From Pseudomonas sp. MF4836 (GTDB taxonomy: Bacteria; Pseudomonadota; Gammaproteobacteria; Pseudomonadales; Pseudomonadaceae), in contig NZ_MVOL01000004.1 of NCBI RefSeq assembly GCF_002018875.1, positions 186,001 to 250,000 of the forward strand: a DNA stretch of 64,000 nt, written 5' to 3'. Below are positions 8,603 through 19,953 of this stretch, piece by piece. Positions within the stretch are counted from its first letter, which is position 1; each line of letters starts with the position of its first letter. The translations under genes were made by a program, and so were the position numbers. Under the pieces are notes generated by a model. The model was given only the letters and a program-made list of their open reading frames with translations. It was not told the DNA's origin and searched no databases.

Positions 8603-9007
8603 ATGACTGAACAAGAACTGCTTGCCCAACCCCAGGCCGACTACATGAACGACGCCCAGCAGGGGTTCTTCCGCGAACTGCTGTTGGCGCAGCGCACCGA
8701 CCTGCAACAGCGCATCGCCGGCGAGTTCAGCGAACTGCGCGAACAGGAACCCAGCAGCGACCCCGCAGACATCGGCAGCGCCGAAGAGCGGCGCCAGTGG
8801 CAACTGCGCCTGCTGGAGCGGGAAAAGAAGCTGCTGGACAAGATCGACCAGGCCCTCGAACACCTGGCCCGTGGCGAATATGGCTGGTGCCGGGAAACCG
8901 GTGAGCCGATCGGCCTCAAGCGCCTGTTGCTGCGCCCAACCGCCACCCTGTGTATCGAAGCCAAAGAACGCCAAGAGCTGCGCGAACGCCATACCCGGGC
9001 GTCTTGA
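8603..9007 (+). CDS. dksA2: DksA2, DksA paralogue without an intact zinc finger
   Basis: A 134-residue DksA-family protein that binds RNA polymerase in the secondary channel and acts with ppGpp. It has the coiled-coil N-terminal part and a C-terminal globular part where canonical DksA has four zinc Cys. Here the pattern is WCRET...TLCIEA, so only the first Cys of each CxxC pair remains (the others are Thr and Ala). This is the hallmark of DksA2, which replaces DksA when zinc is scarce. I chose the ATG at 8603 (MTEQELL); ATG 8597 is in frame six bases upstream. It leads the second Zur-controlled unit with the COG0523 and DUF1826 genes. Confidence 0.93.
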   Translation: MTEQELLAQPQADYMNDAQQGFFRELLLAQRTDLQQRIAGEFSELREQEPSSDPADIGSAEERRQWQLRLLEREKKLLDKIDQALEHLARGEYGWCRETGEPIGLKRLLLRPTATLCIEAKERQELRERHTRAS

Positions 9008-9042
9008 CCCAGCCACCGTACGCCCTGATGAGGACCACCCCC

Positions 9043-10250
<1,208 letters not shown>

Positions 10251-10251
<1 letters not shown>

Positions 10252-10913
10252 TGCCGGCCCTGAGAGCCCCCGGCATTGCGTTGCCGTCGCTGACCCGCCG
10301 CCAGGCGCTGGGCGCTGCGCCCTCGGTATTGGCCGAGGTGCTGCAGGACCCGGTCAACCTGGCCTTGTGGCAGCGCCGGCTGCCGGCGCATATCGCCGAT
10401 TTCGGCGCCTTGTTGCTGTCCCTCAACCAGCCCCTGGCCGACTCCCTGTCCCTGGAGCTGGCCGATGACGAAGCCGAGCCCAACTTGCGTGGCCTGGCGT
10501 CGGGCTTCAGTGATCTTGAGGGCTATGACGGCTTTATCGCCGACGTTTCCTGGCTGGTCAGCGCCTTTGCCTGCCTGTTGGGGGCACGACGCGTGGGGTT
10601 GCGTCTGCGGGTTCTGGACAAGGCCATGTGCCCGCGCTTTCACGTCGACCATGTGCCGGTGCGCTTGATCACCACCTACGCCGGCGTCGGCAGCCAGTGG
10701 CTGAAGGAAGGCGTCATGGACCGCCGGCAGTTGGGCCAGGCCCAGGCCGAGCCTGATGCCGGAGAGTCAATCGAGCAAATGGCCTGCGGCGAGGTGGCGT
10801 TGCTCAAGGGTGAGAAATGGCACGGCAATGAAGGCTTCGGCCTGATCCATCGCTCACCGCAACCGGCGCCGGGCGAGCGCCGGTTGATCCTGACCCTGGA
10901 CTGGCTGGGCTGA
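10251..10913 (+). CDS. DUF1826 domain protein
   Basis: A 220-residue soluble protein of the DUF1826 family, with no established biochemical role. Its middle part holds conserved charged and His/Cys residues (KAMCPRFHVDHVP, GEKWHGNEGFGLIHRSP), which look like a metal- or phosphate-binding site, but this is only impression. The start codon overlaps the COG0523 stop codon by one base, so translation is coupled. DUF1826 genes are repeatedly found beside zinc-responsive COG0523 genes, so a part in zinc distribution is likely (inference). Confidence 0.82.
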
Positions 10914-11044
10914 CCGGCCGTGTTCTGCCAGGCAGGCATGGGGCGTTGCTGATGGCCAGCGCCGCCTCGTGCCTCGGCAGCGACTGCAGGTCGAGCGGCT
11001 ATTCGCCTGGGGCGAGAAGGGCGTAGCATCGCTTCACCGGTTTT

Positions 11045-12022
11045 ATGGACTCCCTTCCCATGCTGCAAAACATCCCCACTCACGTTATCGCCGGGCCCTT
11101 GGGTGCCGGAAAGACCAGCCTGATCCGCGACCTTTTGCGCCAGCGCCCGGCCAACGAGCGCTGGGCGGTGCTGATCAACGAGTTCGGCCAGATCGGCCTG
11201 GATGCGGCGCTGCTGGCCCGGGATGAAGACGGTATTAGCCTGGGGGAGGTGGCCGGCGGCTGTCTGTGTTGCGTGAACGGCGCGCCGTTTCAGGTGGGCC
11301 TTGGGCGCTTGCTGCGCAAGGCGCGACCGGACCGGCTGTTTATCGAGCCCTCGGGGCTCGGCCATCCGGCGCAATTGCTGCGGCAATTGCGCGAGGCGCC
11401 GTGGCAAGGGGTGTTGGCTGTGCAGCCCTGCGTATTGGTGCTGGATGCCCAGGCCCTGGCGGCCGGCAAGCCCTTGCCCCGGGCCCAGCAGGAGGCGTTG
11501 GCCAGTGCCGGGTTGTTGTTGCTGAACAAGGATGAGCATCTGGACGAGGCCGAGCAGCAGCGGGTTATCGAGCAACTGCCGGATTGTCCGCGGTACTGGA
11601 CCCACCAGGCCCATCTGCCGCTGGCACAGTTGCCCGGTTTACTGGCTCGCGCCGACGCGGCTCAGGTCGAGTTGGAGCTGCCCCAGGGCCTGGCGCAGCT
11701 GCCGGCGATCTGGACCGATCCGACTCGGCCGATCTGCCTGAGCCAGGCCCAGGAGGGCGGCTGGAGCATTGGCTGGCGCTGGCATCCAAGCCAGCTATTC
11801 GACCTGACGCGGATCGACCATTGGTTGCAGAACCTCGACTGGCGCCGGGCCAAGCTGGTGATCCACAGCGGCGAAGGCTGGCGTTCCGGGAATGGCGTCG
11901 ACAACTCGCCCCTCAACTGGCTGCCCAGTGAATGGCGCCAGGATTCGCGGTTGGAGTTGATTTTCAGCGAGGTACAGGAGGTCGCGGCGTTGCAGAACAG
12001 CCTACAAGCCTGCCGCCTGTAG
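11045..12022 (+). CDS. Second COG0523 (CobW-like) GTPase
   Basis: A 325-residue G3E GTPase shorter than its neighbour. GPLGAGKTSLIRD is the P-loop near residue 18, VLINEFGQIGLD the switch region, GCLCC the metal-binding CxCC motif, EPSGLGHP the Walker B-adjacent loop and LNKDEHLD the base-recognition motif. The C-terminal region is reduced relative to a full CobW_C domain. There is no strong Shine-Dalgarno before ATG 11045; ATG 11060 is an alternative. It is 131 bp after DUF1826 and no Zur-type palindrome is seen in that gap, so whether it belongs to the zinc regulon is open. The stop TAG lies inside a REP element. Confidence 0.88.
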   Translation: MDSLPMLQNIPTHVIAGPLGAGKTSLIRDLLRQRPANERWAVLINEFGQIGLDAALLARDEDGISLGEVAGGCLCCVNGAPFQVGLGRLLRKARPDRLFIEPSGLGHPAQLLRQLREAPWQGVLAVQPCVLVLDAQALAAGKPLPRAQQEALASAGLLLLNKDEHLDEAEQQRVIEQLPDCPRYWTHQAHLPLAQLPGLLARADAAQVELELPQGLAQLPAIWTDPTRPICLSQAQEGGWSIGWRWHPSQLFDLTRIDHWLQNLDWRRAKLVIHSGEGWRSGNGVDNSPLNWLPSEWRQDSRLELIFSEVQEVAALQNSLQACRL

Positions 12023-12048
12023 CCGCTGCCGAAGGCTGCGCTGGCCCT
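12018..12048 (+). repeat. REP element (TGTAGCCGCTGCC family)
   Basis: TGTAGCCGCTGCCGAAGG followed by CTGCG. It is one of four copies in the window (also 25247, 33872 and 59298). The TAG stop codon of the upstream COG0523 gene is part of the repeat. Confidence 0.75.
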
Positions 12049-12066
12049 CGACCCTGATCCACCGTC

Positions 12067-12459
12067 TCACTGCCGCCATTTCTGATGCTCTTCCCGCCAT
12101 TGGCTCAGCTCGATCACTTCCGCACTGGGCAATGGGGTTTTGACTTCAAAGGGGTAGGGCGCGAGTTCGATCTGTGCGCTGTGGGCGCCGAACTGGGTGA
12201 TGGTGCCGGCGTGCCGGGTTTCACCGGTCACGGTGAACTCGAAATTGTAGATTCGCGCCAGGCGTCGGCGGCCGTTGGCATCCTTGACGAAGCCGATGCG
12301 CTTGAGCGCGACGTTGCCGTCCAGCAGCTCGATATCGAGCTTGGCGCAGTGCTGCTTGACCCTCTCCAGTGCCCGCTCGCGCAAACCGTGGTTGTGCCAG
12401 ATCCAGGCGGCGCCCGTCGCCAGCAGCATCAGCACAAAGATATTTCCAAGGGTCAGCAT
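12067..12459 (-). CDS. DUF3301 family single-pass membrane protein
   Basis: A 130-residue protein that begins MLTLGNIFVLMLLATGAAWIW, an N-terminal membrane anchor, followed by a basic alpha-helical stretch and a small beta-rich cytoplasmic or periplasmic domain (residues 35-120). The start at 12459 has GGAG nine bases upstream, which is better than the TTG six codons further up. The DUF3301 family has no assigned function. It is convergent with the COG0523 gene and divergent from pdxY (118 bp). Confidence 0.82.
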   Translation of the reverse strand: MLTLGNIFVLMLLATGAAWIWHNHGLRERALERVKQHCAKLDIELLDGNVALKRIGFVKDANGRRRLARIYNFEFTVTGETRHAGTITQFGAHSAQIELAPYPFEVKTPLPSAEVIELSQWREEHQKWRQ

Positions 12460-12577
12460 GAAGATTTGCTCCGACAAAGTGCCATCAGCTTAACTGCCTC
12501 TCCGGTCTGTCGTACAGGCTGTGTTTAGTCGCATACTGCGCGGCTTGAATTTCAATGGTTTTACGGAAAATCCGCGC

Positions 12578-13450
12578 ATGAAACGTACACCTCATCTGCT
12601 TGCGATCCAGTCCCATGTGGTCTTTGGCCATGCCGGTAACAGCGCTGCGGTTTTTCCGATGCAGCGGGTCGGGGTGAACGTCTGGCCGCTGAACACGGTG
12701 CAGTTCTCCAACCACACTCAGTATGGACAGTGGGCCGGAGAAGTCCTGGCGCCCCATCGGATTCCCGAGCTGGTAGAAGGCATCGCCGCCATCGGCGAGC
12801 TGGGCAACTGCGACGCGGTGCTGTCCGGTTACCTGGGCAGCGCCGCCCAGGGGCGGGCGATTCTCAGTGGTGTCGCGCGGATCAAGGCGACCAACCCCAA
12901 GGCGCTGTACCTGTGCGACCCGGTGATGGGGCATCCGGAAAAGGGTTGCAGCGTGCCCGCAGAAGTCAGCGACTTCCTGCTCGAAGAAGCCGTGGCGATG
13001 GCAGATATCCTGTGCCCCAACCAGCTGGAGCTCGACAGCTTCTCCGGGCGCAAGCCGCAGTCGCTGTTCGATTGCCTGGCCATGGCTCGGGCGCTGCTGG
13101 CCCGTGGGCCGAAGGCGGTGCTGGTCAAACACCTGGATTACCCGGGCAAGGTCGCCGATGGCTTTGAGATGCTGCTGGTCACCGCCGAGGGCAGCTGGCA
13201 TTTGCGCCGCCCGCTGCTGGCGTTTCCGCGTCAGCCCGTGGGTGTGGGCGACCTGACCTCAGGCCTGTTCCTGGCCCGGGTGCTGCTGGGCGACAGCCTG
13301 CTGGCGGCGTTCGAATTCACCGCCGCCGCGGTGCATGAAGTGCTGCTGGAAACCCAGGCTTGCGCCAGTTATGAACTGGAACTGGTGCGGGCCCAGGACC
13401 GGATCGCCCATCCGCGGGTGCGCTTCGAAGCCACGCCGATCGAGCTCTAG
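12578..13450 (+). CDS. pdxY: Pyridoxal kinase PdxY
   Basis: A 290-residue ribokinase-fold kinase that phosphorylates pyridoxal to pyridoxal 5'-phosphate in the B6 salvage pathway. Typical PdxY phrases are [18 protein letters not shown] at the N terminus, [35 protein letters not shown] and, at the C terminus, [14 protein letters not shown], which carries the catalytic Asp and anion hole. The length matches the family. It stands alone between the DUF3301 gene and a convergent permease gene. Confidence 0.95.
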   Translation: MKRTPHLLAIQSHVVFGHAGNSAAVFPMQRVGVNVWPLNTVQFSNHTQYGQWAGEVLAPHRIPELVEGIAAIGELGNCDAVLSGYLGSAAQGRAILSGVARIKATNPKALYLCDPVMGHPEKGCSVPAEVSDFLLEEAVAMADILCPNQLELDSFSGRKPQSLFDCLAMARALLARGPKAVLVKHLDYPGKVADGFEMLLVTAEGSWHLRRPLLAFPRQPVGVGDLTSGLFLARVLLGDSLLAAFEFTAAAVHEVLLETQACASYELELVRAQDRIAHPRVRFEATPIEL

Positions 13451-13495
13451 CGGTTTGGTCACAAGCCGCGGTGCTGGGCCACACCTCAACCGACC

Positions 13496-14908
<1,413 letters not shown>

Positions 14909-15020
14909 GTTCGGTTCTCACGCGTTCGTTCTTGTTCGAATGCTCCCGAGAGCGGGAGTGCGTTTTTGCCTTGCACGAGGATTCTGGCAGCGGGGCTGCG
15001 GCTACATAACTGCGTATGTG

Positions 15021-15045
15021 GTCAAAAAGGGATCAAAGCGGCCAA
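15021..15045 (-). promoter_or_regulatory. Conserved upstream element A (candidate polyamine operator)
   Basis: The + strand reads GTCAAAAAGGGATC, four variable bases, then GCGGCCAA-type sequence. It aligns over 25 bases with 20 identities to 41272-41296. On the gene strand it contains TTGGCC and TTTGACC as near direct repeats around GATCCC. It lies 113-137 bp upstream of the PuuP-like gene. Confidence 0.5.
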
Positions 15046-15163
15046 TCTGCCTGGCCTTTAAGGGCTGGCGCGGGGAGGGCACGGAAATACCCGAGGGGCA
15101 TTGCAGGGAGGGAGGTGCGAAGCGGGAGGCTGGAACCGTCCATGGTTCCGTGGTGCGTGAAGC

Positions 15164-15649
15164 TCAGGGCGCGTCGGCCTTGATCTCCTGATAGCGAATT
15201 TCCAGCTCCTGGCGAATCTGCCGGCGCTGCTTGGCCTGGATAAAACGCCGTTTGTCTTCGCTGGTCTGCGGTTGCAACTGCGGGACTACTGCCGGCTTAC
15301 GCTGGTCGTCCACGGCGACCATGGTGAAGAAGCAGCTGTTGGTATGGCGCACCGAGCGCTCGCGGATATTCTCGGTGACCACCTTGATCCCCACCTCCAT
15401 TGAGGTGTTGCCGGTGTAGTTCACCGACGCCAGGAAGGTCACCAGTTCGCCGACATGAATCGGCTCGCGGAAAATCACCTGGTCCACCGACAAGGTCACC
15501 ACATAGCGGCCGGCATAACGGCTGGCGCAGGCATAGGCGACCTCGTCGAGGTACTTGAGCAGGGTGCCGCCGTGGACATTGCCAGAGAAATTGGCCATGT
15601 CAGGGGTCATCAGTACCGTCATCGACAGCTGGGCGTTTCCGGGTTCCAT
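15164..15649 (-). CDS. Acyl-CoA thioesterase (hotdog fold)
   Basis: A 161-residue single-hotdog thioesterase of the YciA/BACH group, which hydrolyses acyl-CoA esters in the cytoplasm. The active-site helix region reads MANFSGNVHGGTLLKYLDEVA, shared with this group in the form NVHGGTLLKYLDE. The C-terminal 30 residues are a charged helix (KRRFIQAKQRRQIRQELEIRY). It is transcribed leftwards, divergent from the CPA2 antiporter gene across a 294-bp region that contains RNA hairpins. A second, shorter hotdog thioesterase is at 63252-63656. Confidence 0.9.
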   Translation of the reverse strand: MEPGNAQLSMTVLMTPDMANFSGNVHGGTLLKYLDEVAYACASRYAGRYVVTLSVDQVIFREPIHVGELVTFLASVNYTGNTSMEVGIKVVTENIRERSVRHTNSCFFTMVAVDDQRKPAVVPQLQPQTSEDKRRFIQAKQRRQIRQELEIRYQEIKADAP

Positions 15650-15775
15650 AGCACACTCACGGTTGTAGGCAGGGGTTACGGGAGCACCTCTGCGGGCGCT
15701 TGGTCAGCTTTCAAAACCATCGATAACGGGACGCCGGGCCGCCGCTCGCCGTCACGCGCCGATCGATCTGTTTCC

Positions 15776-15898
15776 TTATATTGCACCGCCTTTTTGCTCG
15801 AAGTCGCGGTGGTAACCTGCGAAAGGCCCTTTCCCAGGGCTTTTTCTCTCAAGTTTTCAGATTTTTACTTGGCCTTATCAGAGCATTCGGATGCTCGG
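15776..15898 (+). ncRNA. Structured leader or small RNA upstream of the CPA2 antiporter
   Basis: After a TTATATT -10-like sequence (about 15776-15782) come three hairpins: CACCGC/GCGGTG (15784-15789 with 15806-15811), a GGCCC/GGGCT stem followed by five T (15822-15845), and GAGCAT-TCGG-ATGCTC (15881-15896). The second has the form of an intrinsic terminator on the + strand although no + strand gene precedes it. It could end a small RNA of roughly 60 nt or act as an attenuator for the antiporter gene at 15944. No known riboswitch family was recognised. Confidence 0.45.
15822..15845 (+). terminator. Intrinsic terminator/attenuator in the antiporter leader
   Basis: Seven-pair stem AAGGCCC/GGGCTTT with loop TTTCCCA, continuing into TTTTTC. 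It lies about 100 bp before the antiporter start. Confidence 0.55.
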
Positions 15899-15943
15899 CG
15901 GCCGAGTGAGCGTATTTGCCTACCCCACAAGGAGCCCCACGCC

Positions 15944-17707
15944 ATGCATGCCATCAGCTTTATTCAGGACCTGGCAGTGATCATGCTGGTCGCGGGCGTG
16001 GTGACCATTGTTTTTCACCGGCTCAAACAACCGGTGGTGCTGGGCTATATCGTCGCCGGCTTCATTATCGGGCCGCACACCCCACCTTTTGGCCTGATCC
16101 ATGACGAGCAGACCATCAAGACCCTGGCCGAACTGGGGGTGATTTTCCTGATGTTCTGCCTGGGCCTGGAGTTCAGCCTGCGCAAGCTGTTCAAGGTCGG
16201 TGCCACGGCCTTTATCGCGGCCTTTCTGGAAATCGTGCTGATGATCTGGATCGGCTACGAAATCGGTCGCTGGTTCGACTGGAGCACCATGGATTCACTG
16301 TTCCTCGGTGCGATCCTGGCCATTTCCTCGACCACCATCATCGTCAAGGCCCTCAATGACCTGAAGATGAAGAACCAGCGCTTTGCGCAGCTGATCTTCG
16401 GTGTGTTGATTGTCGAAGACATCCTCGGCATCGGCATCATCGCCTTGCTTTCAAGCATCGCGGTCAGCGGCACGGTCGACTCCGGCGAAGTGTTTTCCAC
16501 CGTCGGCAAGCTCTCGCTGTTCATGATCGTGGCGCTGGTGATCGGCATTCTGCTGGTGCCGCGCCTGCTGGCCTACGTGGCCCGCTTTGAAAGCAACGAA
16601 ATGCTGTTGATCACCGTGCTCGGCCTGTGTTTCGGCTTTTGCCTGCTGGTGGTCAAGCTGGAATACAGCATGGTACTGGGGGCTTTTCTGATTGGCGCGA
16701 TCATCGCCGAGTCCCGCGAGCTCCTGAAAATTGAACGGCTGATTGAACCCGTTCGCGACATGTTCAGTGCCATCTTCTTTGTCGCCATTGGCTTGATGAT
16801 CGATCCGCAGATTCTCCTGCAGTACGCCTGGCCGATCGTGGTGATCACGGTCGCGGTGGTCCTGGGCAAGATGTTGTCCTGTGGGCTGGGTGCCTTTATC
16901 GCCGGCAACGATGGGCGCACGTCGCTGCGGGTCGGCATGGGCCTGTCCCAGATCGGTGAGTTCTCATTCATCATCGCCGCCCTGGGCATGACCTTGCAGG
17001 TCACCAGCGACTTCCTCTATCCGGTGGCTGTGGCGGTATCGGCCATCACCACCTTGCTCACTCCGTACCTGATTCGCGCCGCCGACCCGTTGTCGCTGAA
17101 GTTGGCCGAAGTGATGCCGCAGCGCCTGGGTCGGGTGCTGGGCATGTATGGTGAATGGCTACGCAGCATCCAGCCCCAAGGCGAGGGCGCATTGCTGGCG
17201 TCGATGATCCGGCGGATCCTGATGCAGGTGGGGGTCAACCTGGCGCTGGTGGTGGCGATCTTCTTCTCTGGCGGCTACTTCGCGGCCCGTATCGCCGGCT
17301 ATCTGCAGGACTGGATCAGCGATCCGAGCTGGCAGAAGGCGCTGATCTGGGGCGGTGCGCTGTTGTTGTCGCTGCCGTTCCTGATCGCCGCCTATCGCAA
17401 GCTCAAGGCGCTGTCGATGCTGCTGGCGGAGATGGGGGTCAAGGCGGAAGTGGCCGGGCGCCATACGCAGAGGGTGCGGCGAGTGATCGCCGAGGTGATT
17501 CCGATTTTGTCGTTGCTGGTGATCTTTCTGCTGCTGGCGGCGTTGTCGTCGAGCATTCTGCCGACTGCCGAGCTGCTGGTCCTGATCGCGGTGGTCGCGG
17601 CCGCGGTGGCTGCGGTGCTGTGGCGCTGGTTTATCCGGGTGCACACGCGGATGCAGGTTGCGCTGCTGGAAACCCTGGATAACCACAAGGAAAGTTCAGG
17701 GCATTGA
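15944..17707 (+). CDS. CPA2-family cation:proton antiporter (Kef/YbaL-like, no RCK domain)
   Basis: A 587-residue inner-membrane protein. Residues 1-385 form the Na+/H+-exchanger domain, with FHRLKQPVVLGYIVAGFIIGP at the N terminus (motif GYIVAGFIIGP), LGVIFLMFCLGLEFS, VEDILGIGIIALL and GLSQIGEFSFIIA. Residues 440-570 add further membrane segments instead of the TrkA-N/RCK domain of Kef channels, so ligand gating of the Kef type is not expected. The start has GGAG ten bases upstream. Potassium or sodium/proton exchange is likely; the ion cannot be told. The long leader has a terminator-like hairpin, which suggests control after transcription initiation. Confidence 0.9.
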   Translation: MHAISFIQDLAVIMLVAGVVTIVFHRLKQPVVLGYIVAGFIIGPHTPPFGLIHDEQTIKTLAELGVIFLMFCLGLEFSLRKLFKVGATAFIAAFLEIVLMIWIGYEIGRWFDWSTMDSLFLGAILAISSTTIIVKALNDLKMKNQRFAQLIFGVLIVEDILGIGIIALLSSIAVSGTVDSGEVFSTVGKLSLFMIVALVIGILLVPRLLAYVARFESNEMLLITVLGLCFGFCLLVVKLEYSMVLGAFLIGAIIAESRELLKIERLIEPVRDMFSAIFFVAIGLMIDPQILLQYAWPIVVITVAVVLGKMLSCGLGAFIAGNDGRTSLRVGMGLSQIGEFSFIIAALGMTLQVTSDFLYPVAVAVSAITTLLTPYLIRAADPLSLKLAEVMPQRLGRVLGMYGEWLRSIQPQGEGALLASMIRRILMQVGVNLALVVAIFFSGGYFAARIAGYLQDWISDPSWQKALIWGGALLLSLPFLIAAYRKLKALSMLLAEMGVKAEVAGRHTQRVRRVIAEVIPILSLLVIFLLLAALSSSILPTAELLVLIAVVAAAVAAVLWRWFIRVHTRMQVALLETLDNHKESSGH

Positions 17708-17751
17708 TCGCCCACTCCCGCCGCTGCCAGGGACGGCAACGGCGCGGTCAC

Positions 17752-17790
17752 GCGCGCCATTACAGGGGGCATGCCTCTGTAAGTGCGCGC
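17752..17790. repeat. Inverted repeat between convergent genes
   Basis: Arms GCGCGC and TTACAG (17752-17765) pair with CTGTAA and GCGCGC (17777-17790), with a two-base internal mismatch. It could terminate transcription from both sides (CPA2 gene and SMI1 gene), but there is no T run. Confidence 0.45.
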
Positions 17791-17821
17791 TTGCCGGCCA
17801 TGAGGCGTGCGGGTGATCGAC

Positions 17822-18229
17822 TCAGCTTTCCAGCCAGACGTCTCGTGCCCAGTGCCACACCGATTCCCAGGATTCTTCGGTGATCAGCTCTTCTTCGCCG
17901 GACCACAGCACCACGGTGCCGTCTTCCTCGACACAGTAATAGTCTTCGCCGTCCTGGCAGATCGGGATCAACTCGCGCGGTACACCCAGGTCCCAGGCAG
18001 TAGCGGCTACTTCCGGCAGATAGGTGTGGGACTGCGGGTCGGTGACAGTCACCGGTTCCAGGCTGCCGTAGACCACGTCACTCACGGTCAACAGGAACTC
18101 TTTGAAGACGAAGGGGATGTTGATGAACAGCTGTTCCTCGACTTCCACCAGTTGGTCTTCGTCCGGTAACTCCAGGGGCACGGGTACCGGTTCGTTTGCT
18201 TCACGCAGTTGCTCGATGACTTCTTCCAC
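17822..18229 (-). CDS. SMI1/KNR4 (SUKH) family protein
   Basis: A 135-residue acidic cytoplasmic protein with the SMI1/KNR4 fold: LPDEDQLVEVEEQLFINIPFVFKEFL begins the domain (phrase IPFVFKEFLLTVSD), and DGEDYYCVEEDGTVVLW and SWESVWHWA end it. I chose the GTG at 18229 because AGAGGA lies nine bases upstream; the longer upstream frame reads through the terminator of the Tim44-like gene. SUKH proteins include contact-dependent toxin immunity proteins, but many are housekeeping. No toxin gene is adjacent, so an immunity role is not supported here. Confidence 0.82.
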   Translation of the reverse strand: MEEVIEQLREANEPVPVPLELPDEDQLVEVEEQLFINIPFVFKEFLLTVSDVVYGSLEPVTVTDPQSHTYLPEVAATAWDLGVPRELIPICQDGEDYYCVEEDGTVVLWSGEEELITEESWESVWHWARDVWLES

Positions 18230-18315
18230 GGCCTGGGTCCTCTTAGCTCTATGGCGCGGTTTATATGACGCGGTTTTATACAGTAGCTCGCTATAAGTGC
18301 AATCGTGAAATGCAA

Positions 18316-18337
18316 AACCCCGACCTGAGTCGGGGTT
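18316..18337 (-). terminator. Terminator of the Tim44-like gene
   Basis: On the minus strand AACCCCGAC-TCAG-GTCGGGGTT runs into TTTT. It starts 30 bp after the stop codon at 18367. Confidence 0.85.
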
Positions 18338-18366
18338 CTGCATTACTGGTGTGACCGCGAAAGGGA

Positions 18367-19236
18367 TCAGCCGTTCTGGCGGATACCTGCAACCAGCCAA
18401 GGCTGGTTGTCGCCTGGAGCGCGTTCCATGTTCCAGCTTTCGCTGAACATTTCGCCCTGGTCGAAACGCGAGGTTTTCGACACGCCGGTGAAGGTCAGGG
18501 TAGCAATGGTCTTGTCGGCACGATCATCCACGCCGTCCAGTTGGACATTGAGGTTGTCGATGTAGGTCGACTGGAAGCCATCACCCAGGTCTGCGCGTTC
18601 TTTTTTCAGGAACTGCAGCATTTGCGGGGTCACGAACTCGGCGATCTTGTCCATTTCATTCGCGTCCCAGTGTTGCTGCAGGGACTGGAAGTGGTTACGC
18701 GCAGCTTCGATGAAGCGCTCTTCGTTGAACCAGGCCGGAGCATTGATCACCGGACGGGCGGCGGCAGCCGAAGCACCACCGAAGATCGAGCCTGGAGCAG
18801 GCTGCTGTGGCTGGAAGGCTTCACGCTGCATGGGCGCGTGGCCAGCCGGAGCGAACTGCTCCTGCTGTTTGCGGCGACGAGCGGCGATGAAGCGGAAGAT
18901 CACGAATGCGATGACGGCGAGGATCAGGATGTCGAAGATCTGCATGCCCTGGAAGCCACCGCCCATGAACATGGAGGCCAGCAGGCCGCCCGCGGCGATA
19001 CCGGCCAGAGGGCCGAGCCAGCGCGAAGCGCCGCCCGCTTTGGCAGCAGCGCCAGCGGCACCGGCAGCGCCCGCGGTTGCGGCAGTACCCGCACCTGCGG
19101 AAGGCGCCATCTGGCTGGTTTGGTGCGACGGCGCGGCGCCCGCGCTTTTGCCGCCACCGAAGCGCTTGGCGTTGGCGTCGAGGCTCATCGTCAGGCCGAT
19201 GCACAGCGCCATGGCGATGCTAAGAAAACGTTTCAT
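18367..19236 (-). CDS. Tim44-like domain protein, membrane anchored
   Basis: A 289-residue protein. The N-terminal MKRFLSIAMALCIGLTMSL is a signal sequence, then comes an Ala/Gly-rich low-complexity stretch (about 35-75), a hydrophobic segment (IFDILILAVIAFVIFRFI, about 100-118), and a C-terminal Tim44-like domain (about 160-285) with ERFIEAARNHFQSLQQHWD and NLNVQLDGVDD. The domain is related to the substrate-binding domain of mitochondrial Tim44 but its bacterial role is unsettled; membrane stress or secretion has been suggested. It is monocistronic with its own terminator. Confidence 0.87.
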   Translation of the reverse strand: MKRFLSIAMALCIGLTMSLDANAKRFGGGKSAGAAPSHQTSQMAPSAGAGTAATAGAAGAAGAAAKAGGASRWLGPLAGIAAGGLLASMFMGGGFQGMQIFDILILAVIAFVIFRFIAARRRKQQEQFAPAGHAPMQREAFQPQQPAPGSIFGGASAAAARPVINAPAWFNEERFIEAARNHFQSLQQHWDANEMDKIAEFVTPQMLQFLKKERADLGDGFQSTYIDNLNVQLDGVDDRADKTIATLTFTGVSKTSRFDQGEMFSESWNMERAPGDNQPWLVAGIRQNG

Positions 19237-19412
19237 AAAGGGAATTCCCATTTGTGGATGGCACGCGCGCCATGTTGCACAGGTGAAGTGTCACTGGCTA
19301 GCGGCATAATGTTTCGGGCTTTTGCCTGACAGGCTGGGTTCAGTTTCAGCCGGGGCAAGAGGACGTATATCTGGGACCCGGCGGGCGACGGGTGGGTTCA
19401 GTGCAACCGTGC

Positions 19413-19853
19413 CTAGCGGCGTAGTGCCAGCATCACCACGCCTGCGGTGATCAGTCCGATTCCACCCCATTGCCGCAGGTCGAGCTTCTCCCCCAGCAGC
19501 GCGGCGCCCAACAGGGCGACCAACACCACGCTGAGTTTGTCGACCGGCGCGACCAGCGAGGCCGGGCCCAGCTTCAGCGCGCGGAAGTAGCACAGCCAGG
19601 AAGCACCGGTGGCCAGGCCGGACAGCACCAGGAACAGGTAGCTTTTGCCCGAGATCGATCCCAGTGACTGATATTGGCCCGTGGCGTACAAAATCAAGGC
19701 CAGGCTCACCAGAACCACTACGGTTCGCAGCAGGGTGGCGAAGTCGGAATTGACGTTCTCGATACCGATTTTGGCGAAGATCGCCGTTAGCGCGGCGAAT
19801 GTCGCCGATAGCAGGGCCCAGAATGTCCAGGAGGAAAAAAAGCCTGTGCCCAT
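19413..19853 (-). CDS. EamA-domain half transporter (DMT superfamily)
   Basis: A 146-residue membrane protein with about five hydrophobic segments, a single EamA unit where most family members have two. Typical features are FALLRTVVVL-like helix 2, LYFRALKLGP-type phrase CYFRALKLGPASLVAPVDKL and the C-terminal GEKLDLRQWGGIGLITAGV. It must dimerise to make a full pore (family knowledge). The start has GAGGAA upstream. The palindrome CCTTATATAAGG (19869-19880) lies 15 bp upstream and may mark the promoter or an operator. The substrate is unknown. Confidence 0.85.
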   Translation of the reverse strand: MGTGFFSSWTFWALLSATFAALTAIFAKIGIENVNSDFATLLRTVVVLVSLALILYATGQYQSLGSISGKSYLFLVLSGLATGASWLCYFRALKLGPASLVAPVDKLSVVLVALLGAALLGEKLDLRQWGGIGLITAGVVMLALRR

Positions 19854-19953
19854 GGGGATGTTCCTCTTCCTTATATAAGGACGCTTGAGGGCGAGCGCGC
19901 CAGCCGTGGTCAGCGGGTGCCGGCTCGCACCGGCGCACCGCCTTCCGCTGGGC

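Noticed and set aside
11619..11634. Sigma-54 promoter-like TGGCAC...TTGCC
   Set aside because: Inside a coding sequence and the -24/-12 spacing is wrong.
17822..18229. SUKH immunity protein of a contact-dependent toxin system
   Set aside because: No toxin, polymorphic C-terminal domain or secretion gene lies nearby. The neighbours are core genes.
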